A DNA stretch of 31,652 nucleotides. It comes from CAMLDH01 sp966250375 (GTDB lineage: Bacteria; Pseudomonadota; Gammaproteobacteria; Burkholderiales; Burkholderiaceae_D). The position numbers were made by a program, and so were the translations under genes. Shown one piece after another: positions 1 to 7,488 of this stretch. The number at the start of each line of letters is the position of its first letter. The stretch's first letter is position 1. The notes beneath the pieces were generated by a model. It was not told where the DNA came from. It ran no database searches and was given only the letters and a program-made list of their open reading frames with translations. Location: contig CBINHE010000048.1 of assembly GCA_966250375.1 (NCBI GenBank), forward strand, positions 1 through 31,652, read 5' to 3'.

Positions 1-118
1 CGGCTGCTTTTTTGGCTACCGGCTTTTTGGCGGCGACTTTTTTAGGAGCGGCTGCCTTTTTGGCCGGGGCTTTCTTTGCAGCGGGTTTCGCTGCAGCTTT
101 CTTTGCGGCTGTTGCCAT
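1..118 (-). CDS. Lys/Ala-rich histone H1-like DNA-binding protein, N-terminal part (cut by window edge)
   Basis: The first 39 residues are visible and consist almost only of Ala, Lys and Pro in KKAAAKPAAKK-type blocks, starting MATAAKK. This composition is that of bacterial histone H1-like proteins or of Lys/Ala tails fused to another domain; such tails bind DNA or RNA by charge. The start is supported by an AAGGAG ribosome site at 126-131, seven bases upstream of the ATG (116-118). The gene continues beyond base 1, so any C-terminal domain is unseen. It resembles the tail of the SWIB protein at 18408-18887, so the two may be paralogues. A large hairpin lies about 50 bases upstream of the start (169-204), probably in the leader. 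Confidence 0.75.
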   Translation of the reverse strand, partial: MATAAKKAAAKPAAKKAPAKKAAAPKKVAAKKPVAKKAA

Positions 119-168
119 TTTGTTTCTCCTTCTTCACGTGATGGAAAAAAATCAAGCTACATGGTTGA

Positions 169-204
169 AACCCACCTGCTCCATCGCGATGGGGCAGGTG
201 GGTT
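169..204. repeat. 36-base inverted repeat, near-perfect hairpin
   Basis: The arms AACCCACCTGC and GCAGGTGGGTT pair over 11 bases and continue through CCATCG/CGATGG to the centre with only one mismatched (wobble) pair, leaving almost no loop. On the minus strand it lies about 50 bases upstream of the histone-like start and is followed by only three Ts, so it is not a classical terminator. It is more likely a leader structure or a protein-binding palindrome. Confidence 0.75.
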
Positions 205-445
205 ATTCATCGGCACAAGCATGTTTCTGTTTGCGCTAATGAATTCGGCACCAGCTGAACTGCTGCATCCCCTCACTTATGCAGCACTTCAGCCATCAAT
301 TGGCCACCGACTTGCGAATAAATTTACTGCGCTGACCAATCTCGGTCTCGCAATGCTCACCGTACGTCTCTGTACGGCTCCGCTTCTCAGCGGCTCGCTA
401 CGATTTATTCACAAGCACCCATGCCGCTATGCGGCGGCGATGGCC

Positions 446-474
446 AAAAAAAACGCCGGCAATAATGCCAGCGT
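446..474 (-). terminator. Rho-independent terminator downstream of nrdB
   Basis: Read on the minus strand, a 9-bp stem (ACGCTGGCA / TGCCGGCGT, one G-U pair) with a 4-base loop runs into eight Ts (446-453). It lies about 285 bases beyond the nrdB stop and is the first strong terminator after it. It therefore ends either the nrdAB message or a short transcript in the spacer. Confidence 0.8.
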
Positions 475-510
475 CGGAATACTGTTTCTGGAGAGTCAAC
501 TCATTTTTCA

Positions 511-552
511 AAGAAAACGCCGCCTTACCTGACTTGATCAAGTGTAGCGGCG
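511..552 (-). terminator. Possible second terminator-like hairpin after nrdB
   Basis: On the minus strand CGCCGC (547-552) pairs with GCGGCG (519-524) and is followed by TTTTCTTT. The loop contains a smaller perfect palindrome, ACTTGATCAAGT (532-543). The loop is large, so this is weaker than the terminator at 446-474. Confidence 0.4.
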
Positions 553-758
553 CAAACAGATTAAATCGGTTCGATCTTCTACTGGGCATTTAGTTGGTTG
601 TTGCCTTCCCTTTTTTGCAGTCTTTAGTTCGAATTTATGTCGACTGCATTTCGTCTCTCCACCTCACCCACGTTTCCGAGATCAACACCGGCATCTTTAA
701 AAATCTACTGTGCTTCAACCCAACCTTGAGTCGCTCGCCACGATTTTTGAAAGTGCGC

Positions 759-1940
759 TTATTCCCAATTCAGGGCACCACCGGTTTGATATTCGATTAC
801 GCGTGTCTCGAAAAAGTTGCGCTCTTTTTTCAGGTCGATCATTTCGCTCATCCAGGGGAAAGGGTTTTCTTCCTGGTCGAACATCGGATCAAGACCAATC
901 TGTTGTGCGCGGCGATTCGCGATGAATCGTAAATAGCCTTTGAACATTGGCGCATTCAAACCGAGCACTCCACGCGGCATTGTATCCTCTGCGTAGCGAT
1001 ATTCCAACTCCACCGCACGTAAAAACAACGATTTAATCTCTTCACGAAATTCGGAAGTCCACAGCTGCGGATTTTCGAGCTTGATCGTGTTGATCAAATC
1101 GATTCCGAAATTGCAGTGCATCGACTCGTCGCGCAAAATATATTGGTACTGCTCCGCCGCACCCATCATTTTATTCTGACGACCGAGCGCAAGAATCTGC
1201 GCGAAGCCAACATAGAAGAACAGTCCTTCCATCAGGCAGGCAAACACGATCAAGGATTTCAACAGCGCCTGATCATTCTCCGTCGTGCCAGTCGTAAACT
1301 CGGGATTGGTCAGCGTATCGATGAACGGGATCAGGAATTCGTCCTTGTCGCGGATCGACGCCACTTCGTGATACGCATTGAAGATTTCGCCCTCGTCCAG
1401 ACCGAGCGACTCAACGATATATTGGTAGGCGTGAGTGTGAATCGCCTCTTCGAACGCTTGGCGCAACAGATACTGGCGGCACTCTGGCGCTGTGATGTGA
1501 CGGTAAGTACCCAGCACAATATTGTTGGCGGCAAGCGAATCGGCGGTGACGAAAAAGCCGAGGTTGCGCTTGACCAGACGGCGCTCATCTTCGGTCAGTC
1601 CGTTCGGATTTTTCCACAGTTCGATGTCGCGCTGCATGTTGATTTCCTGCGGCATCCAGTGATTGGCGCAACCGGCCAGATACTTGTCCCATGCCCACTT
1701 GTATTTGAATGGCACCAGTTGGTTGACATCGGTTTTGCCGTTGATGATGCGCTTGTCGGCGGCATTCACGCGACGGCTTGTTCCTTCGCCGGCAGCAGCG
1801 GGCGTGTTGACCAGGGCTGGATCGAGTGCCACATTGCTGACATGTTGATTCAATTGTGGGCTCGCCATCGGCGCCATTGCAGGTTGTGGTACGCGGACCG
1901 GGGTGGGTGCGGGGGTAACGTCTTCATCCCAACTTAGCAT
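759..1940 (-). CDS. nrdB: Ribonucleoside-diphosphate reductase, beta subunit (class I)
   Basis: Small subunit of class I ribonucleotide reductase. It houses the di-metal centre and tyrosyl radical that NrdA needs to reduce NDPs to dNDPs in the cytoplasm. The ligand pattern is complete: D134, E165, H168, E238, E272 and H275, with radical Tyr172. The spacing (31 residues D134-E165, 34 residues E238-E272) equals that of E. coli NrdB D84-E115 and E204-E238. The chosen ATG gives 393 residues starting MLSWDEDV, with AAGGAT eight bases upstream; an upstream in-frame ATG at 2018 lacks such a site. A Pro/Ala-rich, low-complexity segment (about 11-60) precedes the ferritin-like fold. It follows nrdA by 148 bases that contain a perfect palindrome, and is presumably co-transcribed under NrdR control. 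Confidence 0.95.
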   Translation of the reverse strand: MLSWDEDVTPAPTPVRVPQPAMAPMASPQLNQHVSNVALDPALVNTPAAAGEGTSRRVNAADKRIINGKTDVNQLVPFKYKWAWDKYLAGCANHWMPQEINMQRDIELWKNPNGLTEDERRLVKRNLGFFVTADSLAANNIVLGTYRHITAPECRQYLLRQAFEEAIHTHAYQYIVESLGLDEGEIFNAYHEVASIRDKDEFLIPFIDTLTNPEFTTGTTENDQALLKSLIVFACLMEGLFFYVGFAQILALGRQNKMMGAAEQYQYILRDESMHCNFGIDLINTIKLENPQLWTSEFREEIKSLFLRAVELEYRYAEDTMPRGVLGLNAPMFKGYLRFIANRRAQQIGLDPMFDQEENPFPWMSEMIDLKKERNFFETRVIEYQTGGALNWE

Positions 1941-2061
1941 GGTTAATATCCTTCTTCGTATTCTGGGTACTGATATGTTGAAGGACAGAATATCGCTACG
2001 CTTAACTCTGTCCCACAATACTTATACTTAATGTGTCGTTGAAAACTGCGCAAATTTCAAG

Positions 2062-2081
2062 TCCGGCGGCATGCCGCCGGA
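2062..2081. repeat. 20-base perfect palindrome between nrdA and nrdB
   Basis: TCCGGCGGCATGCCGCCGGA is its own reverse complement and starts seven bases after the nrdA stop codon. There is no T-tract, so it is not a standard terminator. A GC-rich hairpin here could shield the nrdA 3' end or tune the nrdA:nrdB ratio (inference). A second weaker inverted repeat, GGACAGA/TCTGTCC at 1983-2013, lies nearer nrdB. Confidence 0.7.
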
Positions 2082-2088
2082 GCCAGGT

Positions 2089-5007
2089 TTATTGGCATGC
2101 TTCACATTCTTCAAATCCGGCGTCGCCCGGACGCAACATGCAAGCTGGCCCTGCCACATCATCGGTTGCCGCTGCTGCCGCAACACCACCGGCCGCCATG
2201 CTGTCGCTAAGGCCCCCGTCCGCCGACACCGCGTTCAATGCGCCGGTCTTGGATGTCGATTTTTCGGTATGTGTCGCCCCTATCGTGCGCAGGTAATAGG
2301 TTGACTTCAAACCGCGCAACCAGGCGAGCTTGTAAGTTTCATCGAGCTTTTTGCCGGAAGCGCCTGCCATATAAATATTGAGCGATTGCGATTGATCAAT
2401 CCATTTCTGCCGGCGCGATGCGGCTTCAACCAGCCAGGACGGTTCGACTTCGAACGCGGTCGCATAGATATCGCGCAAGTCCTGCGGGATGCGGTCGATC
2501 TTGGCCAAGCTGCCGTCGAAGTATTTCAGGTCGGAGATCATCACCTCGTCCCACAGGCCGCGCGCTTTGAGGTCACGCACCAGGTAGGCGTTGATTTCGG
2601 TAAATTCGCCGGACAAGTTCGACTTCACGTACAGGTTTTGATACGTCGGTTCGATACAGGCGGAGACTCCGATGATGTTGGAAATCGTCGCAGTCGGCGC
2701 GATCGCCACGCAGTTCGAGTTGCGCATGCCGTAATTCTTGATGCGGCTGCGCAAGGCGGTCCAATCCATCGTTTCTGACAAGTCGGCTTCCAGATAACCG
2801 CCGCGCTCTTGCCCCAGCAGCTTGAGCGAATCCTGCGGCAGGATGCCGCGATCCCACAAGGAACCCTCATAGGAACTATAGCGGCCGCGCTCTTCTGCCA
2901 GTTCGGTCGATGCCCAGTAAGCGTAATAGCACACTGCTTCCATCGAACGATCAGCAAATTCGACTGCATCTTTCGATGCATATGGCACACGCATCATGTG
3001 CAGGCAATCCTGGAAACCCATGATGCCGAGACCGACCGGGCGATGGCGCAGATTGGAATCGCGCGCCTTTTTAACTGCGTAGTAATTGATGTCGATGACG
3101 TTATCCAGCATGCGCATTGCTATGCGGATTGTCTTTTGCAGCTTCACGTGATCCAGTTTGCCGTCCTTCATGTGGGCTGGCAGATTGACTGAACCGAGAT
3201 TGCAGACGGCGATTTCGGATTCGTTGGTATTGAGCGTGATTTCGGTGCACAGGTTAGAGCTATGCACGACGCCGACGTGTTGCTGCGGCGAACGGATGTT
3301 GCACGGATCCTTGAACGTAATCCATGGATGGCCGGTTTCGAACAGCATCGACAGCATCTTGCGCCACAGGTCGAGTGCCTGCACTTTCTTGAACAGGCGC
3401 ACTTCACCGCGTGCAGCTTTTGCTTCATAACCGAGATATGCCTCTTCGAACGCGCGGCCGAACTTGTCGTGCAGATCCGGTGCGTCGCTTGGCGAAAACA
3501 ACGTCCACTCGCCCTTTTCCATCACACGCTTCATGAACAGGTCGGGAATCCAGTTCGCGGTATTCATGTCGTGCGTGCGGCGGCGGTCGTCGCCGGTGTT
3601 CTTGCGCAGGTCGAGGAATTCCTCGATGTCCATGTGCCAGGTTTCCAAGTAAGCGCAGACCGCGCCCTTGCGCTTGCCGCCCTGATTGACGGCGACTGCA
3701 GTGTCGTTGACCACTTTCAGGAACGGCACGACGCCTTGCGATTTGCCGTTGGTGCCTTTGATATGGGCCCCCAATGAACGCACCGGGGTCCAGTCGTTGC
3801 CCAAGCCGCCTGCGTATTTGGCCAGCAATGCGTTTTCCTTGATTGCTTCATAGATGCCATCGAGGTCGTCGGCAACCGTCGTCAAATAACAGGACGACAA
3901 CTGCGAGCGCTGCGTGCCGGAATTGAATAAGGTCGGAGTCGAACTCATGAAATCGAAGGACGACAGCAGGTTGTAGAATTCGATCGCGCGCGCTTCAGGG
4001 TCGGCTTCCTTGAGCGCCAGGCCCATCGCGACACGCATATAGAATGCTTGCGGCATCTCGATGCGAATATCGCGAATATGCAGGAAATAGCGGTCATACA
4101 GTGTTTGCAGGCCGAGATAACCGAATTGCAGATCGCGATTCGGAACCAGTGCATCGGCGAGCTTTTTCAGGTCGAACTCGGCCAGCTTCGCATCGAGCAG
4201 TTCTGCCTCAATGCCTTTCTGGATGAATTTCGGGAAATATTCAACATAGTGTGCCTGCGCATCTTTTTGCGCGACTTCCTGACCAAACACTTCCTTGCGG
4301 ATTGTGTGCATCAATAGACGGGCCGTAACCTGGCTATACGCCGGATCTTTTTCCATCAATGCGCGCGCCGCCAGAATCGCCGACTTGTGCAATTCTTCGA
4401 CCGGTACGCCGTCGTACAGATTTCTTAACGTTTCAGCCAGAATCGCTTCGGCATCGACATGTTTTTCAAGACCGATGCAGGCGGAGGTAATCAGGTCGCG
4501 CACCTGGTTCATGTCGAGCTGACGGCGTTGACCATCTTCGGTCACATGCAATTGCGGAACATCCTGCGCCGCTTTGGTCGATTGTTGCTGGGTGCGCTCT
4601 TCCATGCGCTTGGCGCGGTACAACACGTACGCACGTGCCACGTCATGCTCGCCGGAACGCATCAGCGCCAGTTCAACCTGGTCCTGGATGTCTTCTATAT
4701 GGAAGGTGCCGCCGGCCGGTTGGCGACGCACCAAGGCATTCACCACATTGGAAGTCAATTGTTCGACCAGTTCGCGCACGCGCGCGGAAGCGGCGCCCTG
4801 ACCACCGTTGACCGCCAAAAACGCCTTGGTCACGGCAATTGAAATCTTCGGAGGCTCGAAGCCGGCGACGGCGCCATTGCGGCGAATGATTTTATAGTCG
4901 CCAAGCGTGACGGATAAATTGCTGGAAGAAGGAGAGGCACTGGTGAGTGGAGGGGTAACACCGAATTCGGCAGGGGACTTTACGGAAATTTCTTGATCTG
5001 TATGCAC
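2089..5007 (-). CDS. nrdA: Ribonucleoside-diphosphate reductase, alpha subunit (class I)
   Basis: Large catalytic subunit of ribonucleotide reductase, 972 residues from the chosen GTG. An ATP-cone (about 38-136) is followed by a second ATP-cone-like region (about 152-241), then the ten-stranded barrel. Catalytic elements are present: Cys373 (SSCYLT), the N585-x-C587-x-E589 motif (NLCTE), Cys602, the radical-transfer pair Tyr904-Tyr905, and a C-terminal C-E-A-C pair (968, 971) for thiol exchange. The GTG at 5007 is chosen because a perfect AGGAGG (5012-5017) lies four bases upstream. In-frame ATGs at 5028, 5040 and 5079 have no comparable site and would add 7, 11 or 24 residues. It is the first gene of nrdAB. 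Two NrdR boxes and a promoter lie about 260-320 bases upstream, giving an unusually long leader. Confidence 0.93.
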   Translation of the reverse strand: MHTDQEISVKSPAEFGVTPPLTSASPSSSNLSVTLGDYKIIRRNGAVAGFEPPKISIAVTKAFLAVNGGQGAASARVRELVEQLTSNVVNALVRRQPAGGTFHIEDIQDQVELALMRSGEHDVARAYVLYRAKRMEERTQQQSTKAAQDVPQLHVTEDGQRRQLDMNQVRDLITSACIGLEKHVDAEAILAETLRNLYDGVPVEELHKSAILAARALMEKDPAYSQVTARLLMHTIRKEVFGQEVAQKDAQAHYVEYFPKFIQKGIEAELLDAKLAEFDLKKLADALVPNRDLQFGYLGLQTLYDRYFLHIRDIRIEMPQAFYMRVAMGLALKEADPEARAIEFYNLLSSFDFMSSTPTLFNSGTQRSQLSSCYLTTVADDLDGIYEAIKENALLAKYAGGLGNDWTPVRSLGAHIKGTNGKSQGVVPFLKVVNDTAVAVNQGGKRKGAVCAYLETWHMDIEEFLDLRKNTGDDRRRTHDMNTANWIPDLFMKRVMEKGEWTLFSPSDAPDLHDKFGRAFEEAYLGYEAKAARGEVRLFKKVQALDLWRKMLSMLFETGHPWITFKDPCNIRSPQQHVGVVHSSNLCTEITLNTNESEIAVCNLGSVNLPAHMKDGKLDHVKLQKTIRIAMRMLDNVIDINYYAVKKARDSNLRHRPVGLGIMGFQDCLHMMRVPYASKDAVEFADRSMEAVCYYAYWASTELAEERGRYSSYEGSLWDRGILPQDSLKLLGQERGGYLEADLSETMDWTALRSRIKNYGMRNSNCVAIAPTATISNIIGVSACIEPTYQNLYVKSNLSGEFTEINAYLVRDLKARGLWDEVMISDLKYFDGSLAKIDRIPQDLRDIYATAFEVEPSWLVEAASRRQKWIDQSQSLNIYMAGASGKKLDETYKLAWLRGLKSTYYLRTIGATHTEKSTSKTGALNAVSADGGLSDSMAAGGVAAAAATDDVAGPACMLRPGDAGFEECEACQ

Positions 5008-5118
5008 TAAACCTCCTGAGGCAGTCATTGCGACAGGCATGCTGTCGCTTGGGATTATTTTTAGAACCCCCAATACCATCTGGGTTCACAAAAGTCATAC
5101 AGTGCGCCATGCATGTCA

Positions 5119-5141
5119 ATAACGTGTGGCAGCCACGTTAT
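5119..5141. other. Hairpin in the nrdA leader
   Basis: ATAACGTG and CACGTTAT pair perfectly over 8 bp around a 7-base loop. It sits about 110 bases upstream of the nrdA GTG, inside the long 5' leader implied by the NrdR-overlapping promoter. Its role, if any, is unknown. Confidence 0.5.
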
Positions 5142-5265
5142 CAGCGATGCTTGCGAACTGATTCTATTTTTAAGGAGGGCTGAACAGGCCCCGTCGAACT
5201 TCAAAAACACGCGAATTTGCGTTGAGGAACTACGTGAACAGCCCAAAAGAGAAAATCGCAACTAA

Positions 5266-5310
5266 CACTACATATAGTGAAGCAAATTACAATTTCCACT
5301 AATTCTAGTG
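5266..5310. promoter_or_regulatory. Pair of NrdR boxes upstream of nrdAB
   Basis: Two palindromes, CACTACATATAGTG (5266-5279) and CACTAATTCTAGTG (5297-5310), share CACTA-N4-TAGTG arms and start exactly 31 bp apart, three helical turns. This is the established tandem layout of NrdR boxes, the ATP/dATP-sensing repressor sites in front of ribonucleotide reductase operons. The upstream box overlaps the predicted -10 element, consistent with repression. The nrdR gene itself is not in this window. Confidence 0.9.
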
Positions 5311-5330
5311 CCTACCAACGGAGGATGCAA
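5302..5330 (-). promoter_or_regulatory. Probable sigma70 promoter of nrdAB
   Basis: On the minus strand TTGCAT (5325-5330), a 17-base spacer and TAGAAT (5302-5307) form a plausible promoter. The -10 lies within one NrdR box, the expected geometry. The -35 matches the consensus poorly (3 of 6). Transcription would start near 5295, leaving a leader of about 290 bases. Confidence 0.5.
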
Positions 5331-5382
5331 TATTTTTTTCCATCAATATGGCATTATTTTTATGCTGCAACGCGTTGACTTT

Positions 5383-5997
5383 TTACGTCAGGCTCGGGAA
5401 GCGCAGAGCGCATATCGAGGACAATGAGGATTCATGCGGGTGTAACGCGCATTGATAACGATACCAGTCAAAGCAAGGGCCGGGATCAGTCTTGCGTCCG
5501 GGGGCAATATGCTCATGTCCGGCCACATGCATCAGTTGATAACGGATCTGCAATGCGTGCGTCAATGCCGCCAGGGTCTCGTATTGGAAGTCAGTAAACG
5601 GATCGACATCGGTACCTTCCAATTCGATACCGATCGAAAAATCGTTGCACCGCCCCCGTCCGCCGAACGATGAAACGCCGGCGTGCCACGCGCGGTCATT
5701 AGCGGATACGAATTGCATGAGCACGCCATCGCGCCGGATCAAGAAATGCGCAGAAACCCGCAATGGGCGCAATTGATCGAAATAAGGATGCGCATCGTAA
5801 TTCAGGCTGTTGGTAAACAACTCTTCAATAAACGACCCGCCGAACTGCGCGGGCGGCAAGCTGATGTTGTGAATCACCAGCAGGTCTATGCTGACGCCTT
5901 CCGGCCGCGCATCGCAATTCGGCGATGGCACGCGCTGTGCCTTGTCACACCAGCCATCGACAGCCAAATGGAAATGGCGTTGCCGCATATCGGTCAT
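5383..5997 (-). CDS. ampD: 1,6-anhydro-N-acetylmuramyl-L-alanine amidase
   Basis: Cytoplasmic zinc amidase of peptidoglycan recycling. It cleaves the stem peptide from 1,6-anhydro-MurNAc and so lowers the inducer of AmpR-type beta-lactamase control. It is an amidase_2 fold of 204 residues, close to the family's usual 180-200. Zinc ligands are H43 (VIHNIS), H161 and D171; the H161-(x)7-K169-x-D171 spacing matches the family motif APGRKTDPGP, and the acidic IELEG motif is at 124-128. The ATG at 5995-5997 starts one base after the pilR stop (TGA-C-ATG), with GGAG just upstream, so translation is probably coupled to pilR. Longer in-frame starts would overlap pilR and are unlikely. It is the last gene of the ccsA-pilSR operon. 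Confidence 0.93.
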   Translation of the reverse strand: MTDMRQRHFHLAVDGWCDKAQRVPSPNCDARPEGVSIDLLVIHNISLPPAQFGGSFIEELFTNSLNYDAHPYFDQLRPLRVSAHFLIRRDGVLMQFVSANDRAWHAGVSSFGGRGRCNDFSIGIELEGTDVDPFTDFQYETLAALTHALQIRYQLMHVAGHEHIAPGRKTDPGPCFDWYRYQCALHPHESSLSSICALRFPSLT

Positions 5998-5998
5998 G

Positions 5999-7459
5999 TC
6001 ACTCCGGTTCATTGATACCAAGCCTTTGCATGCGGTAGCGCAATTGGCGAAAGCTAATGCCGAGCAATTCCGCCGCCTGGGTGCGGTTAAAACGCGTTTT
6101 CGCCAATGCCCGTCGTATGACGTCGCGCTCGACTTGGTCAAGATGAGCCGGCAACGAAGGCGGCAAATCCTGCTCCGAAACAGGCGCCGGCAGGATTATA
6201 ACTGGTTCGGCCAATGCAGCGGTCGCGACCGACGGCACGGAAACTGCCTCGGCGAGAGACGCTGCGGTGCGTACAAACCGCAACTCGGCCGCCAACGCAC
6301 TATCACCTTTCAACGCCAGATCGGCCACTTCGATCACACCGTCATTGGCAAAAGCCAATGCGCGTTCAAGAATGTTTTCCAGTTCGCGCACGTTGCCGGG
6401 AAAACAATAGGCGCGCAATGCGTCAAGCGCAGAAGGCGCCAGTACTGCAGCACCTTCTGCCCCGGCAAAGCGCCCGAGAATCGCGTCGGCCAGTAAGCCG
6501 ATATCGTCGAGCCGCTCACGCAAGGGCGGCAGTCTGAGTTCAATGACATTCAGCCGGTAGTACAAATCCTGCCGGAATCTGCCTCTTTCGACACACTCCG
6601 CAAGGTTTTGGTGCGTCGCGCTCACCAGCCGTACATCGACCGGCTCTTCCGCCGTCGCGCCGACTTTGCGGACCCGTCGCTCCTGTATTGCGCGCAGCAA
6701 TTTCACTTGCATCGGCAACGGTAAATCGGCGACTTCATCGAGCATCAGGGTGCCGCCGTCGGCCGCTTGAAAAAAGCCGTCGCGGTCTTCTGCCGCGCCG
6801 GTAAAGGCGCCTTTGCGATAGCCGAAGAATTCGGCTTCCATCAACGCTTCCGGGATTGCACCGCAATTGACTGCAACAAACGGTTTGTCGGCGCGGGCAC
6901 TTTGCGCATGGATATCGCGTGCCGCCAACTCTTTGCCGCTACCCGATTCGCCGGTAATCGCAACCGGCGCCATGCTGCGCGCCAGGCGCACAATCTGCGC
7001 GCGCAAATCCTGCATCGCGTCGGACTGGCCCGTCAGGCGCAGTGGCAAGGTGCCACCAGCCTGATGATCGGAGCGTCCGGCGGCGGGCACCTGATTCATG
7101 CGCAGTGCGGACTGCACCATCAAGCGCAACTGATCCAATCCGACCGGTTTCGACAAATAATCGAAAGCGCCCGCCTTCAATGCGGCGACCGCGTTGTCGG
7201 CGCTGCCAAATGCGGTAATCACGGCAACCGGCGTATTCTTGCAATCGGCCGCGACTTCACGCACCAACTCGATACCCATGCCGTCCGGCAGCCGCATATC
7301 GGTCAATACCAGCGCGTATGCGGTCTTTGCAAGACAGGCGCGCGCGGCGGCCAAACAATCGGCGCTATCGACATCGAGCCCCATTCTGACGAGCGAAATC
7401 TCAACCAGCTCGCGCAGGTCGGCTTCATCGTCAACGATCAAGATACGGGGTGAGGCCAT
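5999..7459 (-). CDS. pilR: NtrC-family response regulator of type IV pili, PilR
   Basis: Sigma54-dependent activator paired with PilS; in other bacteria it switches on pilin (pilA) transcription. Its 486 residues comprise a receiver domain (1-120, phospho-acceptor Asp54, Lys104), an AAA+ domain with Walker A GESGSGKE (170-177), the sigma54-contact loop GAFTGA (217-222) and Walker B (237-243), and a Fis-type helix-turn-helix at the C terminus (about 457-486, RTQAAELLGISFRQLRYR). The pilS stop lies 29 bases upstream and ampD begins one base after its own stop. Assignment as PilR rather than another NtrC homologue rests on the PilS-type kinase next door and on the known betaproteobacterial gene order. 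No pilin gene is in the window, so the target lies elsewhere. Confidence 0.88.
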   Translation of the reverse strand: MASPRILIVDDEADLRELVEISLVRMGLDVDSADCLAAARACLAKTAYALVLTDMRLPDGMGIELVREVAADCKNTPVAVITAFGSADNAVAALKAGAFDYLSKPVGLDQLRLMVQSALRMNQVPAAGRSDHQAGGTLPLRLTGQSDAMQDLRAQIVRLARSMAPVAITGESGSGKELAARDIHAQSARADKPFVAVNCGAIPEALMEAEFFGYRKGAFTGAAEDRDGFFQAADGGTLMLDEVADLPLPMQVKLLRAIQERRVRKVGATAEEPVDVRLVSATHQNLAECVERGRFRQDLYYRLNVIELRLPPLRERLDDIGLLADAILGRFAGAEGAAVLAPSALDALRAYCFPGNVRELENILERALAFANDGVIEVADLALKGDSALAAELRFVRTAASLAEAVSVPSVATAALAEPVIILPAPVSEQDLPPSLPAHLDQVERDVIRRALAKTRFNRTQAAELLGISFRQLRYRMQRLGINEPE

Positions 7460-7488
7460 GAAAAAAGTTTTCCGTCGTCTGCAAATAA

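Larger units (their letters stand above)
119..758. other. 640-base spacer between the histone-like gene and nrdB
   Basis: I see no convincing gene here. The spacer holds a 36-base inverted repeat (169-204), a strong minus-strand terminator (446-474), a weaker terminator-like structure (511-552) and a small hairpin at 360-377 (CCGTAC/GTACGG). The open frames across it have no ribosome site and run through the terminator, so they are unlikely to be coding. The stretch 475-758 on the minus strand could be a long nrdB 3' UTR or could hold a small RNA. Confidence 0.6.

Noticed and set aside
161..532. 123-codon plus-strand frame in the spacer left of nrdB
   Set aside because: It begins inside the large inverted repeat, has no ribosome site, and reads antisense through the terminator at 446-474.
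398..589. 63-codon minus-strand frame downstream of nrdB
   Set aside because: It contains the strong terminator within its reading frame, so it is unlikely to be translated whole.
3262..3777. 171-codon plus-strand frame (and similar long frames) inside nrdA
   Set aside because: Antisense shadows of a GC-rich coding sequence; no ribosome site and no family features.
5061..5261. 66-codon minus-strand frame in the nrdA leader as a leader peptide
   Set aside because: It starts at TTG without a ribosome site and overlaps the leader hairpin; nothing supports translation.
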